Assembly (NCBI GenBank): GCA_013396995.1
Contig: VWZP01005834.1
Span: 62,001-126,000 of the forward strand
From: Dicaeum eximium
Lineage: Eukaryota > Chordata > Aves > Passeriformes > Dicaeidae
Reading direction: 5' to 3'
Length of the DNA: 64,000 bases
Shown here: piece by piece, positions 36,406-50,700 of the stretch
Numbering within the stretch: position 1 is the stretch's first letter
Layout of the letters: every line of letters begins with the position of its first letter
Program-made: the position numbers and the translations under genes
The notes under the pieces: generated by a model
The model's database searches: none
What the model saw: only the letters and a program-made list of their open reading frames with translations
What the model was told of the DNA's origin: nothing

Positions 36406-39400
36406 TATCTCAAAAGCCATCTAGATTATGCCTTAAATAATTTAAATTTTTGCATCTTTTTGCAGCTATGATCCAAAAGCTTCTGGCAGATGTACAAGCC
36501 TATGCTACCACCCCAACCATCAGTGTGTGCATGTCCTGACCTTTCAGTTTCCTTGAGAGCTATACCCACTGGATATGATTATTAAAACAAAGAGAAGAAA
36601 ACCTTCACCACACGCTGGCATTTTCAGTGAAAAAAAAATCCAGCTAATAGAAAGTGCTTGACAATGTTTGCTTTTGTCTTTTCCCTTGCATGTTCAGCTG
36701 AACTTAATCTATTGTTTGCAATTAGACAAAAGGCAGGACAAATTACATGTTTGCCTACGCCTGTTCAAAGAAAGGGAACAAAGGTTTCAGAATTAGCCAT
36801 AGAAAATGGAGTTATTTTTCTCGCTCTTTGCAAATATTTAAGTAGTAAGCATTTGAGCTACAGAAATAACAAGTCTAGCTGAAACTGCCTTTTTCCAAGA
36901 AACCTGAAAAAACATTAAAAAAAAAAAGACACTTCACTTGTCATGCAAATATTTTCAAGAGTAATTTAATTTACAAGAGAAGAGTCAATTTAAGTATTGC
37001 AGTTTTGTGTTTAGGTTCTTTTGATGAAATAATGAAGAAAGTAGCCAAATCCACAAAAATATGTTTTTTATTTGTAAAACATTTCATTAATAACTATTCT
37101 GATATACTCCTGGTCCTAAGAAATACCATACCCCAAAAATTTATATTATTCTAGATTATAAATGCTGTAATTTTACCAGAGAACTTTTAGCACTAATTCA
37201 GCTGCCTTTTGTATTTATCTGTGACTTTTAACTATACAACCATATTGCTTCTTGCATCATGTCTTATGTGATTTACTGAGTCCAAAGGACACACATTTTT
37301 CTAATATTAATAATTTTTAACATTAATAACATTTTTAACATTTTACTACTATTAATAATACAGGTGCACAGAGCTTGGAAATGGACTGGAAAAATCACTC
37401 TATTTTAAAATATGGTTGCTATGCTATAATTTTCTCATTTGCCAGCACCTAGATGAATAAACCAATCATTTTGTTCATTGCATAATTACTTAATGATTAA
37501 CCCTTGCATGTACTCTCACAAAGTGCTATAGCAGCAGAAGAATACCACTTATCTATAGTGAGTGTTCAGTTTTATGTAGCCAAAGGGAAAATATTTATCT
37601 ATTAAGCACAACCTAGTTCAGGAAAACAAGTGTCAGATTTCTTCTGGAAAAATATTTCAAGATAAGCAAATGAGATGTTAGTCTAGAGAAAAGTACATAA
37701 ATAATTTCATAGGCATATGTGTCTGAGAGGAGTCAATTCCTGTGTTTCTGTAGCTAATTCCACAGCATATGAGTATGTACTTTTAGAGAAAAGACTCTTT
37801 AACATTAGCCTTTCTTAGATTTTTCTGTCTCTACTCTATCAGTTGATGTAAAAAGTTGTGCTACTAATAAAGTACACAATGCACTCCCTTGATTTAAAAA
37901 ATCCAGAAGAAATCTGGTACTAGGGCTTCTCTGCAAGAACACGATGGAAAAGTTTTCTTTGGTGACTGACCAAAATAGCACAAGAGAAAATGGGTCTTTA
38001 CCATTTACATGTTCAGCACTGAATAAAAATTGTCTTTGCAAATAGTCTGAAATTACCAAGTTGCTTTTTCAAACTAGTTCAGGGGTCTGAAATGTATTCT
38101 TTAAATCTTTGTTTTGTAACACAAGCCAAATTTGTCACAGCAATACTGGGCAAATGCTATTCTCTTGTGTATGCCTTATGAGCTACTCATCTGCTGCATT
38201 TTTAGATGAAAAAGCTAAAACATTAGCAGAGGTTTATTCACCCTAAAAAATACTTGATCTTCTGTGATCCATAAGCTCCAAAAGTTAATGGTCACTGTGC
38301 ATTCTTCATAAAGTTTGAAAAAGATTAAACTGTCATAAAAATCCCTCCTTTGTACTGTTGGGCAGAAAAGATAGTCAAGCTCAGAGGAACTGTGTTACCT
38401 TCTCCTAGCAGCTATCAGTACCCTGACCTCTGCTTTTTTCTTATTTTCTCCTCTGCTAAAATAAAGATTCAGTGCTGTTTATAATTCTCTTTGTCAATGA
38501 TAGCTAAATCTCTAAAATTTTGAAGGTAAAAAAGGGTTAATCTCACAAAATTCCATTTTAGTTACACCCCACTCTTCGTATTTTGACAAAATCTTTTTAA
38601 GATATTTGATTTTTTGTTTTCTTTTTAATGATATGACAGGTCCCATTGCTCAAATTTTTCTTTACTAGGCCCATTTCAGTTAAATTGAATCTTGGTTGTA
38701 ATCAAAATCTTTTTCCAAACTTCTCTCTACACAACAAGTTAGTTCATGTTATTTTTTCCTCTTTGTAACTGCAGCAAGAAGTAAAGTCAAAGTTAGCTAA
38801 ATATTTTATCTCTATCTAAAGAAGACAAACGGTAAGAAGTTAAACTGACAAACAATCAGGAGTTAAAGTAATAGACTAAAAGAGCAAGAATCAGGGATAA
38901 TTTGGTCAGTCTGGTTTATCTTTTGTAAAAATACTGAATTCTTCCTTAATTTGGAAGGTAAGTGCTTTTACCTGATAGAAAAAAGTATTGTTTGGCTGAT
39001 AACCTGCACCTAGTTAAAGAAAAGAAGAGGACTGTGCTGGCTGTGATCAGTGAGCAATGAGCTGGGCCCTCACTATGTCAGACTTTCCTATCCCACGTGG
39101 CCATGCTAAACCACGCTGCTCTTGGCACAAAAACAGCACACTAACCTGCCTTGCCCAGAAAAAGCATTTATATATGTGTTGGAAAACAATCCATTTAGAA
39201 TGAAGGAGAGGAAAAACCATAAGCTTTCTCCATACCTATGTTATTTTACTAGAGGATTTTTGCAAGTCCCTTCAGTTTTAACTAGAGTTCTAGGAACACT
39301 TTGAAGGTTTGGACCACTGTTCTTCATAAAAGAGACATAAAAAATTCCTCTTAACACCCTCTAGCTGCTACATAATGGCTTACCTTTTGCAGAGAACATA

Positions 39401-42400
39401 ACAAAAGATATTCCTAAAGGTATGGAGAATGGAGAATGCAAGGATAAATTTTGGGAATGTTAATAAAATTACACGTAAGTCTTTATTTTTCCCCAAAATT
39501 ATTATATTATAAAAAATGTATGTTGAAATAAATTCTTACAATATAAATAATATATTTTCCAATACATTTCATTTAGAATATGCGTATTGGAATCTGCTTT
39601 TATAAACAAATGCACCCGAAGTTCATCTAACATAACCTCTGATGGGTTAAAAAAGTGAGATTTGCTTGTCAGTTTCTTTTAATTGGAAAGTGAAACATAT
39701 TTCACTTTCCTCATTACAGATGTTTGTAGGAACTGGATTATATTTTCTCAAGCATCTTCCAGAAGCTGTAGCACAAACCTACAATCCTAGTTTTCTTCTG
39801 GATTAAAGCTGGGATAGTCAACAACTTCAGCAACTTCCAGGTTATAGTCCCACCTGATGCTTGCTAGCTATTATTTAAGAAACCTCTCTAAGGACAGTAG
39901 TTGGACTACGCTTCTAAAATTTGTATTCTTCTCTGTTTTTTTAATGAAATTCAGATGCACAATGGCTGAAGCTCCCATGTTGGTGCTCCCCACGGACCTT
40001 CCTGTGTCTCAGAGATTTAAGTACACAAATGAGAAGACCAAAATCCAGCATGAATATTAATGTCCTGGCAGCATGTCTTTGAGCTGGCAGGGCTTTTACT
40101 TGGGCAGTTGCCAGATGTGATCATTTGGAATGCAAAACTACTTTATGAGAAAAGTATGAAATAAATCTAGAATCCACTGGAAAACCAAAAGCTATGGTTT
40201 CTTTATTGCAAATATACCTTTGCTTTTAGCTATAGACTACTAGGATATCTGCTAGAAACTAAAAAGTAGATACTGCCAAAAATTGAATAAAATGCTGCAA
40301 GCCAACATTGCAGAATAAGGGAAAATGTGCAGAAGCACAGGCAGTGCCTTTGTTTCCTCTGAGATATTGACCATGTATTAGCAATCTATGTAATGGATGC
40401 CTGAGTAGTAATATGTTTTTATTTATCTCTTTCTTTCCCCCCCTTTCTAGGATGTTTTATTTTGGTAAAGAAAAAAAACAAGGCAGTTGAAGCATAGTCC
40501 AGGTCTCTGCAGACTGGCAGTGTCTAACCCCAGATGTTTCCCGTGTATTTTCGAAGCTGAGCACCTCACATTACCAGTTGCTGTGACACATGTAATGTCA
40601 TTAGACAGGGAATAAACAACTTCAAAACCATCTACAGAGCCCAACATCTAATTAATCAAACAAGCAGGCTGGGAAATCAGAAACACCAGAGCCAGCTCTA
40701 TAGCGCAATGTGCTGTGAGAAAAACTTATGCCAACTGAATCTTTGCTCCGAGGCAGTACTGAAATTATTTCAGAGGTACAAATTATTTAGAGGTAGAAAT
40801 AATTGTGATCATATGAGACTCAAAAAATTATGGTCTTGTAATACTTGAGACAAAAAAAGAATATTTTATATGCTATGGCTATGTAGTAGAAAGAAAGGGG
40901 AGAAAAAAATGCTAACTTCTTCAGTGGTCAGTGAAATGGTATCATTGGGAAAGAGAAAACGGGGGATGCTAGGGCATATTGGAGGGGAGACTAACATTTT
41001 CTTCTTGGAAAATTAATATAAGATGATTGCAAAATATTCACCACAAATCCTCTTCTGACTGTGGTGGGGCTGGGAAAGAAGAGTAGCTTTCACAAAGCCC
41101 TTCAGGATATGTCTCTAAAACTTGCCTACATGCATGCTCAACCTATTACTTTATAAATTACTCTATATTCACCCACTGCAGAAAGTGGGGGAATAGGAAA
41201 GACAGAATCAGACTATTCCCTGAGGTGCACTAGAAAAGAGAGGTAATAGGCTGAATGTATCATGGCAATTTCTGCCTGGAGAAAAAAGAAAAAAAATATT
41301 ATCCAGTTGCAAATGTTTATACATGAGGCTGTTTTCCAGAGAGGCTCCTGGAGATTTTCAAAACTGATCTAGAAGTCTTAAGCAAACTGATCTACTTTGA
41401 AGTTAGTTCTCTGAGCAGGTGTCTGGGCTTGGTGAATAGCGGGAGTCTCTGATAATCTGAATTTTCTTGCAATACTGTGATACCCTATCATATTTCAAGG
41501 ATGCTAGATTCCTTGAACTTTTAGCCAGGACTGCATGTCAGAACTGGAATTCATATTTTGGAGGGTGTTTTTCTGATACAAGCAATGAGATCACTGTTTT
41601 TAAAGGTGAACCGGTTTTTTATGTGCTTGAATATTTGATTTCATTCCCATATGTAATATTTTCTGTATTTTCTTGTCGCTTTGTAACTAGAACTTTCTAA
41701 AGCATTTCAAGCTGCTTTCTCAACCTGGGCACCTTTGCTTAGACTATTTTTAATTGAGTGAGTCAGAAAAAATATCTTTGATTGCCTCTCCTCCTTAGAG
41801 ACTGAATAAATATTTGGGCTTATTATTTACAGATCCTTTCCCCTGACATGCTGTCATCTCTAACTCTTCATTTCATTTCAAGAACCACTCAATATATATT
41901 AAAAAAAAAAATGGTGGGGGGATTTAAAGAGGAGGATGAGAGAAAGGTCCCTAAATAATCTAGTAAAAGTGATAGCAATTACTGAAACATGCATTTGTTT
42001 GCAAATTTGCAAACATATAATAATTAATAATTAATAAAAATAATTGTGCAAATTATTAAAAGGTTTTTTTTTGTAATGAACATGCAATTGTTTGTCTTAC
42101 CAGATGTACTGCAATGTTGTTAGGGTGGGTTAATTTGTTGTTTGGGGGCTTTTTTTTGCAAGACTCCAGGGCAAAAATTATTTGGCATAGGAGAAGGTGT
42201 GCTTTGTCTTGATCTCTAACTTAAGTAAGCCCTTGCACTCTTAAGAAATGCAGTCTAGATCATGCAAGGTCCTAGTAGTCTAAGTCTTGTTACTGTAGAT
42301 GTAATAAATTATAAATTCCTTCCTTTATGTTCAATTCTATTTATTCTGGACTGAAAATGTACATAAAGGGAAACAAGGCACTTGTTCTTTGAGTATATAT

Positions 42401-45400
42401 AGAATCTTTATCTGTTTTTTATCTCCAGCAAGAAAAAAACTGCAGGAGTGTGCAAATATTGCTTCTCAAAAGTAAAGTAACATGCTACTCAGGAGTTTTG
42501 TGGGAAACATTCAGTTAGTACCAACAAAATCATGAAAATGACAACAGAGTTCTGACTTACACTAACAACTGGCATGTAGATTTAATTGATTTTTAATTTA
42601 TTACTAAAGGAAAAGCATGTGAACATAATTGGTTTTGCCAAAATGTTACTGCATATTTTTCCCAGATGTAAGGGGGTCAACTAGAAATAGAAAATTCTCT
42701 GATAGCCACAGCTAGAATGGATTCATGGCAGCTGAGCCAACCTCTTCAAAGGTTGTCTGAGGTACGTCTTGCTGGAAAATCAACAAGGCTGATATACAGG
42801 TTATTGAGAGCAACATGTTTAAAGGAGGCATAAGGGTATTATAACATAAAGACTTTCTCCAACACAAATCAGAGCTGTCCATGGACTGAGAAACCACTTC
42901 TGGGGCAAAGAGTCATAATTACCTGGTTGTACCTGGTAAATACCAAGTCTTAGGATCAAATTGACACTTTTTCCAAAATGAATCCTAAGGATCCTGGACT
43001 TACATATGCCTTTGATTTCTTTTAGCAAGTTTATTTTAGAATTTATTGTATAAAGAAGTTTTTGGGCAAAACCATTTTCTCCACACATGACATCAGTGTT
43101 TGCTAGCAGATAAGGCTCTAAAGATAGACATTAACATCTTCATTGTATCACATTATATTTGCAGTGTTGCTCAACACACACAATTTTCTTCTGTTCTTTG
43201 GTAAATACTTTTTTTTTTTTTCTTAGCTAATACTTCTTTCCTGTTTTGTTCATAGCTGCTGAACTGACCCAAAAAACAAACTCAGACAACTTTTCAGCAA
43301 TTCTAACTGCATAACTATGCTGGTTTAACAATGCAGCTACCATACAATCCACGCATAGAATTTAACTATGACAAAATCACCTTATTTCTGCTTTGCAGAC
43401 AGAACTTTCAGTCTTTCACATGTATTCGTGCAATTTAAAGCAAGGGCTTATTTCATTAAGGCCAGAACAATCTCTTGTTAGTTTAGAGATCAGAAATAAA
43501 CCAAATCAAATAGATGACAATTGAATTACTGTACAAAGAAGACCAAAGACGTTTCTGTGTCAAAGTGAAAGAACATAGACTGCTTCACCACTTCTGGATT
43601 TACATGGGTACCCTGTATCTGCTTTATTTCTTCCTCACTACACAACCTGTTGAAGACACTGCCATGAAATAACTCTTATTAATAAATGAAAAAGAGAGAG
43701 AAAACATTATCAAGCTGATCACTAGTGATAGCAGCTGTTACATAATTTTGTTATGAAGCTATTTCCTGCTGCTAGAGGGTTTGAAATAACATTTACTTGT
43801 ATAATTGTAATTGCATTTATTTTATTCCTCCTGGCGTAAATAAAAAGCAGAAATTAAACAATATTGAATATTTTGTGGAGATAACCTGTTTAGAAAAAAA
43901 ATGAATTAAATGTTTTTACTGATATTTGACATGTTATTACAAAATAACTGGTGGTAGAATCTGATCAACTGGAGCAGAAACTATACTAACTTCAAATATC
44001 AGTTTTTTCTCCTCATAGGACTGGACTTCTATCCAATCATCTTCTATCAATCAGTAAATTATTTACTTCTTATTTATTTACCTTTTTAATACCTATGTAT
44101 ATCAAATAATATAGGGACCATAGCATCTTCTTTAGCCATGTTAAAGACATCTGCTTGAAACCATTCATTCAAATTATATCTACGGTGAATGAAGTGATAC
44201 AGCCTTTAGAGGTGAAAAATAGATGTATATGAGTATATGAGACATCTCTCTCTTCATCTAAGAGATATCTCAAGAGAGGTGTGCCCCTTTTCTCCTCAGG
44301 TATGAGTACCTTAAAATATCTGTGCAGAGTCAAAGGTAAGAAAGGAAGGGAACAAGGTGGCTGTGAAAGGACAAGTATGAAGGAAAAGGTGGACAAGGGA
44401 AGCAAGAATGAGACACCACAAGCTGGCAGGTCCTGAGCGCCCATTGTTAGCAACTCAGAGAAGCTGTGGCTTAGGGACTTGCTAAGAAGAGGATTGGGCA
44501 GGTGCAGGTAGCTCTGTAACAGGCAGCTGGCTGCACTAATTATCTCCCATCCTGATCAACTGGAGCAGAGGAGCATGCCACGCTGCTCATATCTCTTCCT
44601 GATTTTCTGTCTGTAATTTTGCAGTAAGAAAACTTTTTTTACATTTTAAAGTGATGTTATCTATGTGCTCTTCTAAGGTGTTCCCAAAAACTCATATGAC
44701 CTGTGGAATGAGGTTTATAACATGTATTCAATTCATTTTTAAAAGCTGTAAATAAGCTTTGACTCTGCAGAGAAAAAGTAGTAAAAGAAGAATGCTCTTC
44801 AGTTCTCTAGTAATTTCCAAGTCTTTCTGCTTTCCACACAGCACTAGATTCACTTTCATAATTTGTCTGTACTATTAGTAAATCAGAGGAAAAAAAATGA
44901 CATAAAAAAAAAGAAGCTGCTATTCGGACACAATTATACAGAAATTAATTCTCAAAAAGCTCTTATCAGTGATGTTGACTACAGAGCTTCATCTTGACCT
45001 CAATGCATTGCTCTTATTAAGTATCATCTTGAATGACAATAAAAACTTGAAATGTGAATCACACTTTAATCTGTGATTGTATCTAAATGTATTTCATCCA
45101 TTTCCCTGAATATTTATTTTAATCACTCCCTAGCATGATCCACCATAGAGCAAAATAAAAGAAATGGTTCCTGCAGAAAAAGAATGTTATTGCCTCTTAT
45201 TTTCTAAATTTTTCTTCATTCTGTACTTCCTATACTTTGTAATGCAAATACTTGTCCTAGGCTTCTTATCCAAGAATGAGGTGTTTGTACTCCACTACAA
45301 TATAAATATTAGCTTTTAAAATAAAAGCATTCTGGAGTGTTGCACTATAATCTACAACCAACATGAATATAACATGAAAGCAAGGATATTGCAACTTTTG

Positions 45401-45489
45401 TTTTATTTGCTAGTGATGTAGATTCAGAACACTGTTCTAAAATCCAGCTTTTAGATGATCATTTTTTGGAAGCAGACATATGATCAGTT
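36406..45489. other. AT-rich unique sequence, no gene recognised
   Basis: No gene was recognised. AT-rich short repeats with ATTAATAA units occur at 37300-37360 and 42018-42050, and a poly(T) run at 43209-43221. A dense set of homeodomain/POU-like sites is at 37471-37500. The interval 40530-40760 is non-repetitive and could be a conserved noncoding element. Confidence 0.5.
37471..37500. promoter_or_regulatory. Candidate homeodomain/POU site cluster
   Basis: The sequence TTGCATAATTACTTAATGAT (starting at 37478) packs an octamer-like TTGCATAAT, a TAATTA core and a TAATGATTAA core into about 25 bases. Such packing is typical of homeodomain and POU factor sites in conserved enhancers, but AT-rich DNA also produces it by chance. 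Confidence 0.25.
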
Positions 45490-45915
45490 TATGATAAGAA
45501 AAAAAAGAAAAGTACAGGGAAACACAACAGATTGTGGGAGGATAAGAAGTAGGAACAGACAAGAGAAATACATAAAAAAAAGAAGGAAAGGGGCTATCTT
45601 AGAGAAAAGGAGTGGCATATAGTACTATTTACATGTGACAAATGAGAAAAATGCAAGAAGAGAAAATTATAGAATAGTAATGAACAAAAAGGCTTAGAAA
45701 ATTAAAGATAAAAAAGAAAATAATCATGAAATCAAAGGAAAATAATTAATTGATTAAAAAATTTTAATACTTTTTTTTCTGTGCATCTGTAACTAGCGTA
45801 AAGGAAGGTAGGTAGAGTAAGTCAAGAACACTAAAAGGATAAAAGGAAATAGCTAGAGATACAACCAAAGAAATGAAAGAAAGACAAAGAGCAAAGGAAT
45901 AGAACAAAATACATC
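45490..45915. repeat. Purine-rich (A/G) strand-asymmetric tract
   Basis: Over about 425 bases the plus strand is strongly enriched in A and G, with repeated AAAGAAA, GGAAA and AGAAAG units. A short T-rich break falls near 45760-45790. It looks like an old degenerate purine simple repeat. No retroelement end was recognised. Confidence 0.6.
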
Positions 45916-47055
45916 TTTTGGAGCAAATATGAACATTTTACAATTTATTTTACTTTCTCTTCATTAAATTCATTATATTCTATACAATTTTAGAAATCTA
46001 ATTTTAAGCTATATCCTACAAGTCAGTAAATATGAAATTCCAATTAAAATCTTAAATAAGCTTCTGAAAGAAAAACATTGGTGCTAAATATTCCCCATGA
46101 CAGAGTAGATGTTTCACTTTAGTTTCAAGTCAATAAGTGGCATTAATTTATTATAATAATGATATTTTTATTTTCAACTTTTCATTGATGTTTGCAATAG
46201 ATTTGAAATATGATTCAGAATACCTCAATACAGCATACAAGTATTAAGCATATATTTTTTACATGCATCATTAAGATTGCATTTCACTGCTGTTTAAAAT
46301 AGCCAGAAATGAGAAACCCTTGAGATACACAATATTTACCATCCAGGTATGATTTTCATTGGGATTTTCAGTAGTGTAATGGCCAAGATACATTATTGAT
46401 ATTTATGGGTGTTTTAATATACATTAAAATTTGAGGGGTCTTTTCCATCAGTATAGACATCTCAGAAGGTCGTGTAAGAAACACCAATCATTCCTAGACT
46501 AAATAAGAATGAATTTGCTAATTTCCACAAAATTAAGAGACAAAAAGAGTAAACTTCACTGCTTGCCAAGTTTTCCTCCCTCTGTACGTATTTAGCCAGA
46601 AGGACTGGAATGGTGAAGGTCTCCAGCATTGAGGCACTGACTCAGTGGACCTGTATTGCCTCTGGTGGGTAAGATCTACCCAGTTTGCATCCTGCTTACC
46701 ATACTTGCAGCTTTTCATGAGTCTTTTTGAAAAGGAGGCAGATAATAGTAGCAGAACATTTTAAGCCATATCTGTCACTTTAGTGAGACCCAGGTTTTTA
46801 TAGGAAGGTTCTCTGCATAACAGTATTAGATGTCTCGTGTGTTTGTCCAAATCATTTATGAACCTAAAAAGAAATTTCTTTGCCTTCTTGAGTAGAATTC
46901 TGCAAGAATTATTCAATTTTGGACTTAATTTCAAATGAAAAGAATGTTTCCCTTTGTTATTTCTTTCAAGAAAATTTGAAAATCTGTACTCTAGGCGTTA
47001 CTGAGACAGTTCATGATTTGCTTACTAAAGAGCACAATTGCCTGTCTCTGTGGGC
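45916..47055. other. AT-rich unique sequence, no gene recognised
   Basis: Nothing recognisable as a gene or repeat. Open frames are about 60 codons at most. Confidence 0.5.
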
Positions 47056-47062
47056 TTTGCCA
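47056..47062. repeat. Left target-site duplication of the 47-kb LTR
   Basis: TTTGCCA directly precedes the TG start of the LTR-like block and recurs exactly at 47729-47735. Retroviral duplications are 4-6 bp, so one of the seven bases may match by chance. Confidence 0.6.
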
Positions 47063-47728
47063 TGAGATAAGCAGAGAATGCAGAGATGGGATGGTGCTAA
47101 CTCAAGGCCTCGTGGAGGCAAGGTCTGGTTAGCTCATCCTGGTTAATGCACCCAGACAAAAATTCCCACTGTGGCAAACTGTGTAGAGAAGTAACTATTT
47201 ATATGAGTATCACTGGTCAAACAAAAGGAAAGCCAAATTAACAACTGTGCTGAAACCTGCTCTGATGGGTAAAAGGTAATTCTGGCAGGGGGAGGTCGTG
47301 ATGACACACTTGCAGCCCATCAAATCAAGAAATCAACTCAAAAGGAGAGAAAGACTGAACATGGGGACAAATAGGCATTAAAAGTGAGGGAATCATTCAA
47401 TCAACAGACTAAGAGAACTGTGTATCCAATGAGCCTAAATTCCTATGTTTGCTAAGATGTACAAATGATGAAAAGTTTTGAACAACATCAGGAATTCCAC
47501 AACCAAGAAGCAGAGTGTGAAGGAGAAGTGGGATGCCTCTAGATTCATGGGTGGTGACAATCTTTTGCTTGATCTCTCTCTCTATTTCTCTCCCTATCTC
47601 TCCTTTTCTATTCTTTTCTCTCTATCTACATTTATTGTTAAATAAAATCTGTATTGTTGACTTCTGCATATGGTCTCATTTGTACCTTAATTCAGGCAGA
47701 GTCTTCTCTCACTAATTGGTTCTTAACA
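47063..47728 (+). mobile_element. Probable solo ERV LTR, family not recognised
   Basis: This 666-bp block starts TGAGATAAGC and ends GGTTCTTAACA, giving TG...CA termini, and is flanked by a perfect 7-bp direct repeat (TTTGCCA). An AATAAA poly(A) signal lies at 47641-47646, about 85 bp before the 3' end, preceded by a C/T-rich tract (47570-47630). Both positions suit a plus-strand LTR with a short U5. No retroviral genes adjoin it, so it would be a solo LTR. The call rests on structure only; I do not recognise the family. The chance of a 7-bp flank match at correctly placed TG/CA ends is small but not nil, because I chose the ends by eye. Confidence 0.6.
47641..47646 (+). promoter_or_regulatory. 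Probable LTR polyadenylation signal
   Basis: AATAAA follows the pyrimidine tract and sits about 85 bp before the LTR end, in keeping with an R/U5 boundary just downstream. Confidence 0.5.
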
Positions 47729-47735
47729 TTTGCCA
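47729..47735. repeat. Right target-site duplication of the 47-kb LTR
   Basis: TTTGCCA directly follows the CA end of the LTR-like block and matches the left flank exactly. Confidence 0.6.
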
Positions 47736-50700
47736 AAACAGACAGCTGATTCCAACTTTCTCCCTCCTTCCAACAAATCTCAACACTTTTTAGGCACATG
47801 AGCAGTTTCTGCAAACTTGCTGAAATTCTTTTGCTTTAATTGCAGTGAAGAAATCTCAGAGTTAAATGAAAGGAGAGAAAACTCAATATTGACTTTGTTC
47901 AAAGATATTTCAGATGTTTCACTCAGCTGTTAAATGCTCACATTCATATTTATATATTGTCAGTGGGTTTATACACTCTTAAACACTATCAGACAATTTC
48001 TGCAAGATTCAGAGCAGAGTGTCATCCCTGAGATGTTGTGCCAGAAAGTACAGGAAGAGAATTCTGACATTGTCTGCTTTCTAATATCGCTTGCAATCTA
48101 AACATTACTATTCAGTGCCCTAAGGCTCTCTTTTTGCCTTAGATCTTACTGATTTTGTTGTATGTAAGAAATGCCCAGAACAATCACAGACATGCTTCAT
48201 ATCTTCCTGTCTATATTTAAAATGTTTAGATCGCTGGAGGCTAAAAATGCTCGTTATTTTGTTCCATCAGGTAAAGTGTTTGCAGGAGAACCAACACTGA
48301 CAAAATTAAGTTGTTTTATTTTGAAAAATATTTTGAAATCCCAACATGAAAAGGCTGCAATGCTGCATTCAAGGGATGCAGGATCAAAACCTTGCAGTTT
48401 TAAATGCTATCAAAGTTCACATTCAGTAAGATATAAAGGTCTGTAAAAATTTCATTTTTGTAATCTTGTGTATTGCATAGGCAGAACCTGTACCCAGGTA
48501 TTCTTATTTTCTATGCACAAATTCCTTAATGCCTCAAGACATTCAACTCAGGGCTTGAAAAGACTGTTATCAGCCACCAGATCCAGTCTTCTGAAACTGT
48601 GGGACACAATTCAATAGGGACTGAAGTCAAAAACATTCTCCAGAACATCTGCCCTATTATCTTGTGTACAATAAATATGTAAGACACCTGTAAAACAGAA
48701 CACATTTAACACTCCTGTACAAAGGACCATATGTCTCAGGGTATCAGCAAAAGAGTAGGAGATAAGAAGGTTGCCAGTAATGCATTGAATTGCTGAAGCA
48801 CAGAGTTTGTTATCCAAAAGTGAATGCAGTCACTTCCCTAATGATCTTCTCCCATCTGCCCAGAGGAAAATTGTTTCCTATTTCCTGACATGAAATATTT
48901 AGTAATTTTATTAGGTTGGCTTGTAAATACAGGAGCAAATAACACTAACCAGCAACTTAGAAATTCAGAAAACAGTTTGTATGGAGAAACTGAACCATCT
49001 TTTTCATCCTTAATTTTGAGCACAGAGCACTTGGGATTTGATATAATCACTGCTAGAGTAAGACAATTTCTTTCTGAGAGTGGGGTTTACTGCTTATGTG
49101 TGTTGAACATACTAAATAGATACTTAGATTCAAACAATTAACTGTGATGTGAAGACCAATAAACTGAGGTGAAGGGTTGGGAAAGGAGACAGAATCACAA
49201 ATGGTATCAAAATCCTTTACTGTTGAGTATCACTCCAGTGACCAGTACTAGAAAAGACTTTTGAAAAATTCAAACCTGAATATTTGTAGTCAGCTTCCCA
49301 GCTATGGGGAAAAGAAACCAAAATAAGCATTTGTTGATAATTTCTGTGAATTGTTTTCTGGAATACAGTTTAAGAGCTGTCTTGTAAAGTCAGCTTTTTA
49401 CATTTGAAGACACAGATCTAGATTATTATCCTTTAGTAAACATAATGTTATCAAAGGATACATTGGGAAAAAATGGTGACAAAACCTAACAACCAAATCA
49501 GAAAGAAAACTTCTTTTCCCAGGACATGTTTTTTGTGATTAAATAATATTTCCAATTTAAGAATCCCGGTAATAATTATGCAGTTAGGAAATACATCATC
49601 ACCTAAATGAACAATACCATATTTTTTGCTGAATAAATGTTGATCTGAAAGGGGAAAAGTGAAAGGAAAAAAGAGAGAATCTTTTGAGATGTATATGCAT
49701 ATATGGCAAGAAAATTTGGTAGCATTAATTGGATTTTGCAATAAAGATATTCTATGAATAAGGAGAAAACAAAAGCAAGCCTCCTATAAAATAATATGCT
49801 TTTAAATTTGGTCTCAAAAAATTTCTGACCTTTTACTCCATTTCAGAGGTATTTTTACTTCCTTTCTTTATAGTCCCTATTAATTTAGGAAATGTTCCTT
49901 CAAAAGGCACAATAGATCATAGCCTTCCCAAAAAAGCAGCTGTTTAGAGAGATATAGAGAGGTTTCCAGTACAGTTGAGAACCAGTCTCATATGAATAAC
50001 CATAAAAAAATAACATAGGAATGAAGAAACTGAAAATACGTAGTTTTAAAATTGTGCCTTGTGTCCCAGGTCCATTACTTGAAAGATTCAAACTAGCAGG
50101 ATTATAATTTCTTATTCTAGATTCTCCTCCTGTTTAATAAAAGTACTTTGAGAAGTTATTTACCAAGAACTTTTCCTTTCCTAGACTATCCATACTCTTC
50201 AAAAGGTAAATTTCTCTTGTACCTAAGGCATGATAGCAGAGACAGCAGATAAAGAAAATATGTCTGCAATAAGTGCTTTAGAACTTATGCTGGCATCAAT
50301 TTTGAATCTGAGTTTGCAAAAGCTATTTACTGTACTCTTCTCTATTTTAAAAAATTTGCATAAACAGGCATAACCCACTTTAGTAGTTATAATTGGTATA
50401 TTTCACTGAATACATAAGAAACAAACAAGTTCTAGCTTTTAGGATGGACTGTGCCACCACGATTTTTTAAAGCAAAACCAATGGGATCATGCTTCCTTTA
50501 ACCAGCATTAATATCTTAAGTGCATAATTTGAATTAAATAATAACTCTGCTTATTGGAAAAGAGAGACTTTTTTCCTGTCTCACAATCACATAATATTGT
50601 TAAACAGTACACATGAACATTTAGACCTATTCATAGTAATGTTGCATCCACAATCAGGTTTATGGTGCATCTATCTGTGAGCACAAATGGCTACAGTCAG

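Noticed and set aside
47063..47728. Repeats in the CT-rich part of the 47-kb block as a CRISPR-like or satellite array
   Set aside because: The CTCTCT/TATCTC units are a simple pyrimidine tract within an LTR-like element; no spacers or regular period.
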